Positions 37,062-46,679 are shown, counted from the first letter of the stretch. The stretch is DNA of 64,000 bases from Rhodalgimonas zhirmunskyi (GCA_030848925.1 JANFFA010000003.1:62001-126000), one strand, 5' to 3'. The notes: a model not told the origin generated them from the sequence alone. A program made the numbers and translations.

Positions 37062-37850
37062 TTACTTCAGGATCGGCGGCTTGTCCGGGTCCGAGCCGGG
37101 GGCCGGACGGATCACATCGGTCTCGGGCAGCACCGGTTCGGGCAGGTCGAACCGCAGCCCCGTTTCGGCGAATTTCGCCACCACCGGCATCCCGTCGTCG
37201 AAAAAGCCCACGTCAAGCGCGCCCTCTTCCAGACCGGAAAACACCAGCGCCTCGCGCAGCGCCCCGGCCAAAGCAGGCTCATCCCCCGGCTGCGCCCCGA
37301 TGACCGCCAGCAAATGCGCCGCCTCGTCATTTTCGTAAACGATCCCAACAAGATAGGCCGCCTTTGCCAGCCCCGCCGCCTGCGCCAACTTGCGATCAAT
37401 CGCGGTGACGACCCCCTCGGGAAGCTCCGGCGCGCGCAACTCCTTTACCTGTCCCTGCGCCTCTTCCGGGGCCGGGGCCAGCGTGCCAGCAAGCCAGTCG
37501 ATCGCCGTCGCGGGCAACAGGATCGAGGACGGCGCAACCCCAAGGTTCAGGCCAATCCCGATCCCCTGCCCGGCCAGCATCGTCGCCAGCGCGCGCCCCG
37601 GAAGTGCCGCATAAGGCGCTGATCCTTCAGCGAAATCCGCCAAACGCTCTTCGCTGTCAAACACCATCACGAAGCGCCCTTCTTCAAGGTCGAACAGCGC
37701 CGGCTCCACCGCTTCGTCGCCCGCCTCCTGCGCCAGCATCAGGAACAACTCGGCCGCCGCAAGGTGATCATAAAACGCCAACCGCGCGGCACCGTCATTG
37801 TCCTGTTCCATCGCGGCATGGGCGGTGTCGAGCGGGGTTTCACGGGTCAT
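37062..37850 (-). CDS. SseB domain protein
   Basis: A 262-residue soluble protein with an N-terminal SseB-like domain (about 1-120, including EEGRFVMVFDSEERLADFAEG) and a second acidic C-terminal part. SseB-domain proteins in roseobacters are of unknown role; the name comes from an unrelated enhanced-serine-sensitivity phenotype. It is not in an evident operon. It is divergent from the ArsR gene, with 180 bp between starts. Confidence 0.78.
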   Translation of the reverse strand: MTRETPLDTAHAAMEQDNDGAARLAFYDHLAAAELFLMLAQEAGDEAVEPALFDLEEGRFVMVFDSEERLADFAEGSAPYAALPGRALATMLAGQGIGIGLNLGVAPSSILLPATAIDWLAGTLAPAPEEAQGQVKELRAPELPEGVVTAIDRKLAQAAGLAKAAYLVGIVYENDEAAHLLAVIGAQPGDEPALAGALREALVFSGLEEGALDVGFFDDGMPVVAKFAETGLRFDLPEPVLPETDVIRPAPGSDPDKPPILK

Positions 37851-37970
37851 CTCGGCCTCTTTCTCGGGTCATCTACAGTTCGCGCTTGGTGTGTTTCCGG
37901 TAGTGCGCCACAGGCCCGGCGACAAGGGGAAAACCCCGGGACAGATGCGCGCGCCACGCGCACCGCCAAT

Positions 37971-37990
37971 ATTTCGACACTTATCGAAAT
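37971..37990. promoter_or_regulatory. Candidate ArsR-type operator
   Basis: ATTTCGA (37971-37977) and TCGAAAT (37984-37990) form a perfect seven-base inverted repeat with a six-base spacer, about 40 bp before the ArsR start. TATATT (38016-38021) could be the -10, leaving only nine bases to the ATG. Confidence 0.45.
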
Positions 37991-38030
37991 GACCTTTACA
38001 GGCCGTCATTCCTACTATATTTCTAGAATC

Positions 38031-38381
38031 ATGAAAATGAATGACCTCTCCGAATCCGAACTCGCCCGCGCCGCCTCGACCTTTGCCGCGCTCGGCTCCG
38101 AACAACGCCTCACCGTCCTGCGCACGCTGGTGCGCGCCGGCCCCGAAGGGTTGACCATCGGGGCATTGGGCGAACGCGCGGGTGTGACCGGCTCCACCCT
38201 GACGCATCACATGAAAATCCTCGCCCAGGCGGGCCTCGTCACACAAACCCGTCAAGGCCGCCAGATCATCTGCGCCGCCGTCGCCTATGACGAATTGCGC
38301 GATCTCTCGAACTTCCTGCTCAACGAATGCTGCGCCGATGCGTCTTGCGCACATGATCCAGAAAGCCCGCCCCATGACTGA
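38031..38381 (+). CDS. ArsR/SmtB family transcriptional regulator
   Basis: A 116-residue winged-helix regulator. The HTH lies about 38-62 (LTIGALGERAGVTGSTLTHH). Cysteines C81, C100, C101 and C106 (NECCADASC) could bind a soft metal or arsenite; this C-terminal cluster is not the classical ArsR CVC site. The ATG at 38031 lies just after a possible -10, so the mRNA may be nearly leaderless. An in-frame ATG two codons later is an alternative. It overlaps the permease gene by eight bases. Confidence 0.87.
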   Translation: MKMNDLSESELARAASTFAALGSEQRLTVLRTLVRAGPEGLTIGALGERAGVTGSTLTHHMKILAQAGLVTQTRQGRQIICAAVAYDELRDLSNFLLNECCADASCAHDPESPPHD

Positions 38382-39408
38382 TATCACGCCCCCCCGCCCA
38401 CGACGCCTGACCCTGTCGCGGATCGACAAGGCCTGGGCCTTCCTTGCGCTCACGCTTTTAGTCCTCGCCGTGATCGACTTGCCGCAACTCTGGCCCACCG
38501 TCACCTTCACGCTCGACGCGCTGTTCAGCACCGCGCCCTTCATCACCTTCGCAGTGCTCGCCGTGGCATGGCTCAAGGCCACCGGCGCCGAAAGCCTTCT
38601 GGCCAAGGCGTTCGAGGGCCGCGAGGTGCGGATGATCCTGATGGCGGCCCTGCTTGGCGGCCTCTCGCCCTTCTGTTCGTGCCAGGTGATCCCCTTCATC
38701 GCGGCGCTGCTGGCGGTGGGCGTCCCGCTGTCGGCGGTGATGGCCTTCTGGCTGGCCTCACCCTTGATGGACCCGGCGATGTTCTCGATCACCGCGGGCA
38801 CGCTTGGCTTCGATTTCGCCATCGCCAAGACCATCGCCGCCGTGTCGATCGGGGCGCTTGGCGGGATGGCCGCCATGGCGCTGAAAACCTCACCCGTTTT
38901 TGCCGACCCGCTCAAGGAACGCGCCCCCCAAGGCGGCTGCTGCTCGGCGAAAAAACCGTTTCAGGGCAAGCCAGTATGGCGCTTCTGGACCGAAGCCCCC
39001 CGGCGCGAGACCTTCCGCGACACCGCGCTTGAAAACGCTTTCTTCCTGCTCAAATGGCTGACCGTCGCCTATGTGTTCGAAGCGCTGATGCTGCGCTATG
39101 TCCCGGCGGATTGGGTGGCCTCGGCGCTGGGCGGCAGTGGCATCTGGCCGATCATCGTGGCCAGTGTCGTGGGCGCGCCTGCCTACCTCAACGGCTATGC
39201 CGCCGTTCCTCTGGTAGATGCGCTGCTGTCGCAAGGCATGGCGCCCGGCGCCGCGATGAGCTTCATGATCGCAGGGGGCATTTCCTGCATCCCCGCCGCC
39301 ATCGCTGTCTGGGCGCTGGTCAAGCCCCGGGTCTTCGCGGCCTACCTCGGCTTTGCCGTGATCGGCGCGATGCTTGCCGGGCTGGCTTGGGCGGCGGTCG
39401 TCGCCTGA
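38374..39408 (+). CDS. YraQ/ArsP-type permease (DUF318 family)
   Basis: A 344-residue permease with about eight to ten membrane helices. It carries the family CxC in LSPFCSCQVIPF (C101, C103) and a second hallmark VGAPAYLNGYAAVPLV. A cytoplasmic loop contains CC (189-190). ArsP members export organoarsenicals; other members have unknown soft-metal or thiol substrates. Coupling to a Cys-rich ArsR regulator supports metalloid or metal efflux, but the substrate is inferred. Confidence 0.84.
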   Translation: MTDITPPRPRRLTLSRIDKAWAFLALTLLVLAVIDLPQLWPTVTFTLDALFSTAPFITFAVLAVAWLKATGAESLLAKAFEGREVRMILMAALLGGLSPFCSCQVIPFIAALLAVGVPLSAVMAFWLASPLMDPAMFSITAGTLGFDFAIAKTIAAVSIGALGGMAAMALKTSPVFADPLKERAPQGGCCSAKKPFQGKPVWRFWTEAPRRETFRDTALENAFFLLKWLTVAYVFEALMLRYVPADWVASALGGSGIWPIIVASVVGAPAYLNGYAAVPLVDALLSQGMAPGAAMSFMIAGGISCIPAAIAVWALVKPRVFAAYLGFAVIGAMLAGLAWAAVVA

Positions 39409-39736
39409 GCGCAACGGCGCCCAGCCCCGAACTGATGCGAAACGGGAAAACAGCCCCGTTTCGCCCCTGAATTACACCCAAATTGGAAACAATCCTGCAA
39501 TCTGAACGCGGCGCCCCCCCGGCGCCGCGTCTTTGCCTTTTCTGCACACAGACCTGTGAACACAGGCCATCCCGTTGCCCCAATTAACTGGGCATGGGCC
39601 TTAATTTCGCCTAAAGTTCTTGTATAACTGTTTCCATACCGGCCAAGTGCCGGAAAGGGCTTGATAAGCAACTCTTCATCAAGCCCCGCTATGAAGAGGC
39701 CCGCGTTAAAGAGGGTGAGCAGAACCGGAGCGCTGA
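39409..39736. other. Intergenic region between the permease and the KpsT-like gene
   Basis: 328 bp without a convincing gene. It holds a terminator (39507-39540). A possible promoter lies at 39601-39628, with TTAATT and TATAAC 16 bp apart, about 110 bp before the KpsT ATG. Confidence 0.45.
39507..39540 (+). terminator. Terminator of the ArsR-permease operon
   Basis: CGCGGCGCC (39507-39515) pairs perfectly with GGCGCCGCG (39521-39529) around CCCCC, followed by TCTTTGCCTTT. Confidence 0.7.
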
Positions 39737-40390
39737 ATGCTCGAGTTTGAAAATGTCAGCAAGTCCTTCTGGACGGGGTCGCAGCGCAAGGTCATCCTTG
39801 ATCGCGCCTCTTTCCGTGTGGAGCTTGGCCGCTCGCTCGGTATCCTTGCGCCCAACGGCACTGGCAAGACGACCCTCGTGAACATGATGGCCGGTCTGGA
39901 AAAGCCTGACGAAGGCGAAATCAGGCGCAGTTGCCGGATCTCGTTCCCGCTGGGCTTCATGGGCGGCGTCATCGGCAAGCATTCCGCCGTGGAAAACTCG
40001 CGCTATATCGCCCGGCTCTATGGCCTCGATCCCGATTATGTCGAAGCGTTCTGCCGCTGGCTCTGTGGCTTGGGCGAATATTTCGACCAGCCGCTCGGCA
40101 CCTATTCCTCGGGGATGAAATCGCGCTTCACCTTCGCGCTGCTGCTGGCCCTTGATTTCGACATCTACCTCATCGATGAAGGCATGCCCGGCTCCACGGA
40201 TGTGGAGTTCAACCGCAAGGCCGGGGAAATCCTGCGCGAGCGGCTGCGCACGACCACGATCATCATCGTCTCCCACAGCCCCAAAACGCTGGAGCAATTC
40301 GTGCAGCAGGCCGCCGTGTTGCGCGATGGCCGCCTGCATATGTTCGACAGCCTTGAAGAAGCGAAACAGCTCTATGACTACGAAGCCTAA
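39737..40390 (+). CDS. Capsule polysaccharide export ATPase, KpsT-like
   Basis: A 217-residue ABC ATPase of the polysaccharide export type. Walker A is APNGTGKTT, the signature is the divergent YSSGMKSR typical of KpsT/Wzt, and Walker B is YLIDEGMPG. It would energise export of capsular polysaccharide across the inner membrane with a KpsM permease, not found in this window. Its end overlaps the KpsE-like gene by 17 bases. Position and motifs argue against an import ATPase. Confidence 0.88.
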   Translation: MLEFENVSKSFWTGSQRKVILDRASFRVELGRSLGILAPNGTGKTTLVNMMAGLEKPDEGEIRRSCRISFPLGFMGGVIGKHSAVENSRYIARLYGLDPDYVEAFCRWLCGLGEYFDQPLGTYSSGMKSRFTFALLLALDFDIYLIDEGMPGSTDVEFNRKAGEILRERLRTTTIIIVSHSPKTLEQFVQQAAVLRDGRLHMFDSLEEAKQLYDYEA

Positions 40391-42275
40391 GGCCCGTAAA
40401 TTCCGCATTCGCCGCAGCCCCGGCACCCCCGGCTCCCCGGCGGGCGTGGGTGAACGACCGCGCCCCAAGACCGTCAGCCAAGAGGCCCGCCCCCCGTCCG
40501 AACCAGCCAATACCGCGCCCCGCGCGCCCATTCAGCCCGTTCAACCGGCACAACCGCAGCAGTCCCCTGCTCAAGCCGCCGCCAAAGCGCCCACAAAATC
40601 CCCGGCCGCCTCCCCGGCCCCACAAGGCGCGCGCCCCCCGGCAGAGCCGCCGCAAGCCGACGCAAGCCCCGCCCAAAAATCCGCCCCACAACCGACCCCC
40701 CAGCCCCAAGCGCAACCGCATCCCCAAGCGACCCCGCCGCAGGCCGACATCGCCTCGGCCCGCGAAACCCGAGCGGAAACCGATATCGACGCGATCCGCC
40801 GCGAAGGCCTCACCGGTCGGCAATTGCGCATGGCGCGTCGCGTGGCCCAAAAACACGGCCTCGCCCCGATTTCCGATTTCGACGCCGTGCGCCAGTTGCG
40901 CCAGCGCGGGATCGACCCGTTCAAACGCTCCAATATGCTTGAACTGGTGGTTCAGGGCAAAGATGACCCCGCAACCCAAACTGGCAGTGGCGGTGGCAAC
41001 AAGGGCACCTCGGTTCCGTCCTTCCCCGTCGACGATGGCGGCGACCCGCCCGACATGGGCCGCGTGCAATTGCCCCAGACGGTCCGCGCCGGGCAAACCA
41101 ACCTGCCTTCGACCGATACGATGTCTCCGGCCGATCGCCGCGCCGCCGAGATCATGGAAATTCAGCGCGACATCGCGCGCCGCCGCCGTCGCCGCCTCGG
41201 GCTGTTGCTCACCCGGCTCTCGGCCTTTGTCTTTTTGCCCACGATCCTCGCGGGTTGGTACTACTTTGCGCTCGCCACGCCGATGTATGCCACCAACACC
41301 GAATTCCTGATCCTCAAGGCCGATGGCGCGGGCAGCGCCATGAGCGGCCTTTTGCCTTCGCAATACGCCACCAGTCAGGATGCCATCGCGGTGCAATCCT
41401 ACCTGCAATCCAAGGACGCAATGCGCAGGCTGGATGAAGAACAGGGCTTCAAGGCGCATTTCAGTCAGGACTGGATCGACCCGATTCAACGCCTGCCCGA
41501 CGATGCGTCGAACGAAGTGGCTTACAAGCTTTACAAGAAAGACGTGAAAATCGGCTACGACCCCACAGAAGGCGTCATCCGGATGGAAGTCGTCGCCGCC
41601 GAACCCGAGGTCGCCTTCCGCTTCGCGTCCAGCCTGATTTCCTACGCCGAGGAGCGCGTCGATGCCCTGTCGCGCAAAAAACGCGAAGATTCGATGGCCT
41701 CGGCCAAGGAAAACCTCGAACGGGCCAAGACCGAGCGCCGCGCCGCCCAAGAAGCCCTCGTGAACATGCAGGAAACCGAAGGCGTCGATCCGACAGAACA
41801 GCTTGGCGCGATCCGAAGCCAGATCACGAATTACGAAACCCAGTTGCAAGAGAAAGAGCTGCAACTCGCCGCCCTGCTCGACAACGCCCGCCCCAACCAG
41901 GCCAAGGTCGATGGCGCGCGCGGGGACGTGCGCCGCCTGAAGGAACTTCTGGCAAAGCTGAACGCCAAGATGAGCGAAGCCACACAAGGCCAAGATTCCC
42001 TTGCCGCCCGCTCTGCCAGGATCCAGATGGCGCAGGCCGATCTCGCCACCGCCGATCTGTTCCTGCAAAACGCGCTTCAGGCCGAAAAGCAAACCGCGCT
42101 CGAAGCCAACAAACAGGTGCGCTACCTGACCGTTCCGGTGCGCCCCGTCATGGCCGAGGATCCCTCTTACCCACGCGCGTTCGAGAACACGATCCTCGCC
42201 TTCCTGATCTTCGCGGGCATCTATCTGATGATCTCGCTCACCTCGTCCATCCTGCGTGAACAGGTCTCATCCTGA
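40374..42275 (+). CDS. Capsule export inner-membrane protein, KpsE/Wzz-like
   Basis: A 633-residue polysaccharide co-polymerase type protein. Residues about 15-125 are very rich in Pro, Ala and Gln. Then come a basic segment, a first transmembrane helix (about 277-299), a periplasmic Wzz-like domain with long coiled coils (about 430-590), and a C-terminal helix (about 605-627). It resembles KpsE, which couples the ABC exporter to the outer-membrane pore. The start at 40374 overlaps the ATPase gene. The long disordered N-terminal extension is unusual for KpsE. Confidence 0.82.
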   Translation: MTTKPKARKFRIRRSPGTPGSPAGVGERPRPKTVSQEARPPSEPANTAPRAPIQPVQPAQPQQSPAQAAAKAPTKSPAASPAPQGARPPAEPPQADASPAQKSAPQPTPQPQAQPHPQATPPQADIASARETRAETDIDAIRREGLTGRQLRMARRVAQKHGLAPISDFDAVRQLRQRGIDPFKRSNMLELVVQGKDDPATQTGSGGGNKGTSVPSFPVDDGGDPPDMGRVQLPQTVRAGQTNLPSTDTMSPADRRAAEIMEIQRDIARRRRRRLGLLLTRLSAFVFLPTILAGWYYFALATPMYATNTEFLILKADGAGSAMSGLLPSQYATSQDAIAVQSYLQSKDAMRRLDEEQGFKAHFSQDWIDPIQRLPDDASNEVAYKLYKKDVKIGYDPTEGVIRMEVVAAEPEVAFRFASSLISYAEERVDALSRKKREDSMASAKENLERAKTERRAAQEALVNMQETEGVDPTEQLGAIRSQITNYETQLQEKELQLAALLDNARPNQAKVDGARGDVRRLKELLAKLNAKMSEATQGQDSLAARSARIQMAQADLATADLFLQNALQAEKQTALEANKQVRYLTVPVRPVMAEDPSYPRAFENTILAFLIFAGIYLMISLTSSILREQVSS

Positions 42276-42458
42276 CGCGCAAGATGCGGGAAGCCTGCCT
42301 CTTGTGGGGGCGCCGCGGCGGCATATCGTCCGCGGTCCCCGCCAATGGGCGCGCACCGCCTTGCGTCCCTGCGCACAGCCGCTATTTTCGGTTTTGACTA
42401 CGGGTTGCGCCGGTTCGCGCGATCTTTGAAAAGCCGTCCTTGAAAAGAGAGCATTACA

Positions 42459-43955
42459 GTGACCAAACCCATTTCCGACGTCACCCCCAATACTTGGGAA
42501 TTCCTGCGCGATCCGATGATCAAGCCCACCGGTTTTCGTGAGTATGATGCCCGTTGGAAATACCCCGAAGAAATCAACCTTCCCGGCATGACCGCCCTTG
42601 GCCTTGGCCTCGGCACCCAGATGCGCCGTCGCGGCATCCCGCCCGTAATTGCCGTCGCGAACGATTACCGGGACTATTCGCTCGCCATCAAGAACGCGCT
42701 CATCCTTGGCCTGATGCAGGCCGGGATCACGGTCAAGGATATCGGCCCCGCCGTTTCGCCCATGGCCTATTTTGCCCAGTTCCACCTTGATGTGCCCGCC
42801 GTGGCCATGGTCACCGCCTCGCACAATCCCAACGGCTGGACCGGCGTGAAAATGGGGTTTGAGCGCCCCCTCACCCACGGCCCGGAAGAAATGTCGGAAC
42901 TGCGCGATATCGTGCTGAACGGTGAAGGCGAAGCCGCCCCCGGCGGCGCGTATGAATTCGTCGATGGCGTGAAAGAAGCTTACCTCGACGACCTCGTCGG
43001 TGACTTCAAGATGAAGCGCAAACTTCGCGTCGTCTGCGCCACCGGCAACGGCACCGCCTCGGCCTTTGCGCCCGAATTGTTCAAGCGGATCGGCGTCGAA
43101 GTCATCCCAAGCCATAATGACCTCGACTACACCTTCCCCAACTACAACCCCAACCCCGAAGCGATGGAAATGCTCCACGACATGTCCGACTCGGTCAAAC
43201 AGTCGGGCGCCGATTTCGCCCTTGGCTTTGACGGCGATGGCGATCGTTGCGGCGTGGTCGATGACGAGGGCGAAGAGATTTTCGCTGACAAGGTCGGCGT
43301 CATCATGGCCCGCGACCTGTCCAAGCTTTATCCCGGCTCCACCTTCGTGGCCGACGTGAAATCCACCGGCCTCTTCGCCTCGGACCCCGAGTTGAAGAAA
43401 AACGGCGTCAAGGCCGACTACTGGAAAACCGGCCATTCCCACATGAAACGCCGGGTCAAGGAAATCGGCGCGCTCGCCGGGTTCGAAAAATCCGGCCACT
43501 ACTTTCTGGCCGAGCCGATCGGGCGCGGCTACGATTGCGGCATGCGCGTCGCGGTCGAAATCTGCAAGCTGATGGACCGCAACCCCGACATGTCGATGTC
43601 GGACCTGCGCAAGGCGCTGCCGAAAACATGGTCCACCCCCACCATGTCGCCCTACGCCTCCGATACCGAGAAATACGACATCCTCGAGCGTATCGTGCAA
43701 AAACTCGTCGCCAAGGCCGAAGCAGGCGACACCTTCGCCGGTCAGCCCATCAAGGAAGTGGTCACCGTGAACGGCGCCCGCGTCATCCTCGACAACGGTT
43801 CATGGGGCCTCGTTCGGGCAAGCTCGAACACCCCCAACCTTGTCGTGGTCTGCGAATCCTCGCAATCCGAGGAGGAGATGCGCGCCATCTTCGCCGATAT
43901 CGATGCGGTGATCCGCACCGAACCCGGCGTCGGAGAGTACGACCAGACCATCTGA
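42459..43955 (+). CDS. Phosphomannomutase/phosphoglucomutase
   Basis: A 498-residue alpha-D-phosphohexomutase. The phosphoserine loop is TASHNPNGWTGVKMG, the Mg-binding loop is DGDGDRCGVVD, and the sugar-binding region includes KSTGLFASDPELKKNG. The C-terminal phosphate-binding segment is LVRASSNTPNLVV. It interconverts hexose 1- and 6-phosphates, supplying GDP-mannose or UDP-glucose precursors, in line with the preceding capsule-export pair. It uses a GTG start at 42459. Mannose or glucose preference is not decided. Confidence 0.9.
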   Translation: MTKPISDVTPNTWEFLRDPMIKPTGFREYDARWKYPEEINLPGMTALGLGLGTQMRRRGIPPVIAVANDYRDYSLAIKNALILGLMQAGITVKDIGPAVSPMAYFAQFHLDVPAVAMVTASHNPNGWTGVKMGFERPLTHGPEEMSELRDIVLNGEGEAAPGGAYEFVDGVKEAYLDDLVGDFKMKRKLRVVCATGNGTASAFAPELFKRIGVEVIPSHNDLDYTFPNYNPNPEAMEMLHDMSDSVKQSGADFALGFDGDGDRCGVVDDEGEEIFADKVGVIMARDLSKLYPGSTFVADVKSTGLFASDPELKKNGVKADYWKTGHSHMKRRVKEIGALAGFEKSGHYFLAEPIGRGYDCGMRVAVEICKLMDRNPDMSMSDLRKALPKTWSTPTMSPYASDTEKYDILERIVQKLVAKAEAGDTFAGQPIKEVVTVNGARVILDNGSWGLVRASSNTPNLVVVCESSQSEEEMRAIFADIDAVIRTEPGVGEYDQTI

Positions 43956-43988
43956 ACCCCTTTCGCCAACAGCTAACCCGGCATTTCC

Positions 43989-44498
43989 ATGGATCAGTCC
44001 TGGTATCTTCTTGCCCCCGCAGCCCTTTTCGCGGCCCTGCTCCTGTTCAGGGCCGCGATCCGGCGCCTCAAACCGGCCCCGGTCGAACGGCGCATCCTGA
44101 TTGATGGCTCCAACGTCATGCACTGGAAAGACGGTACCGCCGATATCGGCATCGTGCGCACGGTGACACAGGCGCTGGCCGATCAGGGCTACACCGTCGG
44201 CGTGATTTTCGACGCCAATGTCGGCTACAAGCTGAGCGATAGGTACATGAACGAATCCCAGCTCGCCCGCGTCTTGGGACTGAAATCCCAACAGATCATG
44301 GTCTCTCCCAAGGGCCAGCCCGCCGATGGCTTCCTGCTACAGGCCGCCCGCGACATGGATGCGCCCATCGTCACCAACGACCGCTTCCGCGATTGGCAAG
44401 AGGACTTCCCCGAATGCGCCGCCCCCGGCCGCCTGATCCATGGCAGCTGGCGCAACGGCGCACCCGAACTCCGGTTCAGCAAGGGCAAACCGCGCTAG
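43989..44498 (+). CDS. NYN-domain (Zc3h12a-like) putative ribonuclease
   Basis: A 169-residue protein with an N-terminal membrane segment (about 5-22) and a PIN-like NYN nuclease domain. Acidic metal-binding residues appear in RILIDGSNVMHWKDG, VGVIFDANVGY, KGQPADGFLLQAA and IVTNDRFRDW. The family cleaves RNA. It follows the mutase by 33 bp. A membrane-anchored NYN nuclease could act on RNA near the membrane; the target is unknown. Confidence 0.85.
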   Translation: MDQSWYLLAPAALFAALLLFRAAIRRLKPAPVERRILIDGSNVMHWKDGTADIGIVRTVTQALADQGYTVGVIFDANVGYKLSDRYMNESQLARVLGLKSQQIMVSPKGQPADGFLLQAARDMDAPIVTNDRFRDWQEDFPECAAPGRLIHGSWRNGAPELRFSKGKPR

Positions 44499-44579
44499 TC
44501 CAAAACGCGCGGCTCCCCCTCACTCGACCGAAACCAATCCGGAGCGGTCGTCATTGACGCCATCGGTCCGCGCGTCAAA

Positions 44580-44597
44580 GGGCGCCGGACAGCGCCC
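44580..44597. terminator. Hairpin between convergent NYN and M3 peptidase genes
   Basis: GGGCGC (44580-44585) pairs with GCGCCC (44592-44597). There is no U run. The 105-bp spacer shows nothing else. Confidence 0.35.
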
Positions 44598-44603
44598 CGG
44601 TTC

Positions 44604-46631
44604 CTACGCCGCCACCAATCCGCGCCCCTTGAGCAACGCCTCAACCCCCGGCAACCGCCCGCGAAACGCGACGTAAAGCTCTCCCGCATCCACCGATCCG
44701 CCGGTCGACAGGATATTCTCCTCCAGAGCCTTGGCCGTCGCCGGATCAAACGCGCTTCCGGCCTCTTCAAAGGCCTCGAACGCGTCCGCATCCATCACTT
44801 CCGACCACATGTAGGAATAATACCCGCTCGAATACCCGTCGCCCGAAAAGACATGCGCAAACTGCGGGCTGGCATGGCGCATGACAATCGCATGCGGCAT
44901 CCCCAACCCCTCAAGCACCTCGCGCTGCTTTTTCATCACGTCCTTCGGCGCTGACCCGTCATGAAACTCCAGATCCACCATGGCCGAGGCCACATACTCT
45001 ACCGTCTGGAATCCCTGATCGAAATTCGCCGCGCCGAGAACCTTGTCCAGCATCGCTTCCGGCATCGCCTCGCCGGTTTCCACGTGGGTCGCGAATTCGC
45101 GCAGCACCTCGGGCACCTCCAGCCAATGTTCATAAAGCTGGCTCGGCAACTCCACGAAATCGCGTGCCACGGATGTCCCCGACACGCTCTCATAGGTTAC
45201 GTCAGACAACATCTGGTGCAGCGCATGGCCGAACTCGTGAAACAGCGTGCGCGCATCGTCATAAGACAACAGCGCCGGATTGCCCTTGGCAAAGTTGCAC
45301 ACGTTGATCACCACCGGCGCCTGTTCCTCGGGGAACTTCGCCTGCGCGCGCATCGCCGAACACCACGCCCCCGACCGTTTCGAGCCGCGCGCGAAATAAT
45401 CCCCGATGAAGACCGCCACATGGCGCCCCTCGCGCGTCACCTCCCACGCCCGGCAATCCGGGTGATAAAGCGCCACGTCGAGGGGCTTGAACTCCAGCCC
45501 GAACAAGCGGTTCGCACAGGCAAACGCCGCCTCGATCATCCGTTCCAGCGAAAGGTAGGGCTTGAGCGCGCTGTCATCCAGATCATGCTCTTCCCGCCTG
45601 AGCCTTGCCGCGTAAAACCGCCAATCCCACGGCTCCAGCGGCCCGTTGACGCCATCGCCATGCATCATCTCTTCCAGCCGCGCGCCATCCGCCTCGGCCC
45701 GCGCCTTCGCCGGTTTCCAAACCGCCATCAACAACTCGCGCACCGCCTCTGGCGTCTTCGCCATCTCGGTTTCAAGCTTGTATTGCGCGAAATTCTCGTA
45801 TCCCAACAGCTTCGCGCGCTCTTCGCGCAGGGCAAGGATTTCCGCCGCCACCTCGCGATTGTCCGTCTCGCCCCCGTTCGCGCCGCGCGCAGCCCATGCC
45901 TTGAAGGCCCGCTCGCGCAAATCGCGGCGCGGCGAGTTTTCCAAAAACGGCACGATCAAGGACCGTGACAGCGTCACCACCGGCCCGCCCGCGCCCTTTT
46001 CCTCGCCCGCCGCGCGCGCCGCGTCGATCACGAAACCGGGCAGCCCTTCAAGATCGTCTTCCGAAAGCTCCATGAACCAGTCCCGCTCATCCGCCAGAAG
46101 GTTCTGGGTAAACGCCGTGCCAAGCTCTGCCAGCCGCGTCTTGATCTCCTGCATCCGCGCGTCCCCGGCCCCGCTCAGTGCTGCACCCGAACGCACGAAC
46201 CCCCGCCGCGTCAGCATTAGAACCCGCGCCTGCTCGGGCGTCAGGTCCAGCGTATCGCGCTGTTCCCACACCGCCTCGACCCGCGCAAACAGCGCCTTGT
46301 TGGCACTGATCGCCGCGAAATGCCGCGCCAGCTTGGGCGAAAAATCACGCTGCAAAGCCTCGCGCTTTGGATTGCTGTCCGCCCCCGCCACGGTGAAAAA
46401 CACCGAAAGAACCTTGTCCAACCCCTCGCCCGCCGACTCCAGCGCGCCGATCACATTGTCGAAATCCGCAGGCCGCGCATCGCTCGCAATTGCGGCGATC
46501 TCGGCCTCGTGCGCGGCCAGCGCCTGTTCCAGCGCGGGGGCGAAATCCTCGTCCGATATCGCGTCGAATGGCGCGATCTCGAACGGCGTTTTCCAGTCTT
46601 GCAACAGCGGGTTGGTCGTCATCGAAGTCAT
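44604..46631 (-). CDS. M3 family metallopeptidase (oligopeptidase A / Dcp type)
   Basis: A 675-residue cytoplasmic zinc peptidase. The zinc motif is FHEFGHALHQML near residue 460, followed by the third ligand region (ELPSQLYEHW) and the substrate-binding block SSGYYSYMWSEVMDADAF. It degrades short peptides, including released signal peptides. The ATG at 46631 has AAGGAG nine bases upstream, so a nine-codon longer form is rejected. It is the last of the coaBC-dut-moeB-M3 run. Confidence 0.92.
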   Translation of the reverse strand: MTSMTTNPLLQDWKTPFEIAPFDAISDEDFAPALEQALAAHEAEIAAIASDARPADFDNVIGALESAGEGLDKVLSVFFTVAGADSNPKREALQRDFSPKLARHFAAISANKALFARVEAVWEQRDTLDLTPEQARVLMLTRRGFVRSGAALSGAGDARMQEIKTRLAELGTAFTQNLLADERDWFMELSEDDLEGLPGFVIDAARAAGEEKGAGGPVVTLSRSLIVPFLENSPRRDLRERAFKAWAARGANGGETDNREVAAEILALREERAKLLGYENFAQYKLETEMAKTPEAVRELLMAVWKPAKARAEADGARLEEMMHGDGVNGPLEPWDWRFYAARLRREEHDLDDSALKPYLSLERMIEAAFACANRLFGLEFKPLDVALYHPDCRAWEVTREGRHVAVFIGDYFARGSKRSGAWCSAMRAQAKFPEEQAPVVINVCNFAKGNPALLSYDDARTLFHEFGHALHQMLSDVTYESVSGTSVARDFVELPSQLYEHWLEVPEVLREFATHVETGEAMPEAMLDKVLGAANFDQGFQTVEYVASAMVDLEFHDGSAPKDVMKKQREVLEGLGMPHAIVMRHASPQFAHVFSGDGYSSGYYSYMWSEVMDADAFEAFEEAGSAFDPATAKALEENILSTGGSVDAGELYVAFRGRLPGVEALLKGRGLVAA

Positions 46632-46679
46632 GGGGGAACTCTCCTTGGTTGCCCCCAAGCTATGCGCTCTGTCCCGGCT

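Noticed and set aside
40263-42092. A 609-codon minus-strand open frame opposite the KpsE-like gene
   Set aside because: It is a Gly/Arg/Val-rich shadow of a coding strand, with no conserved domain and no ribosome site.
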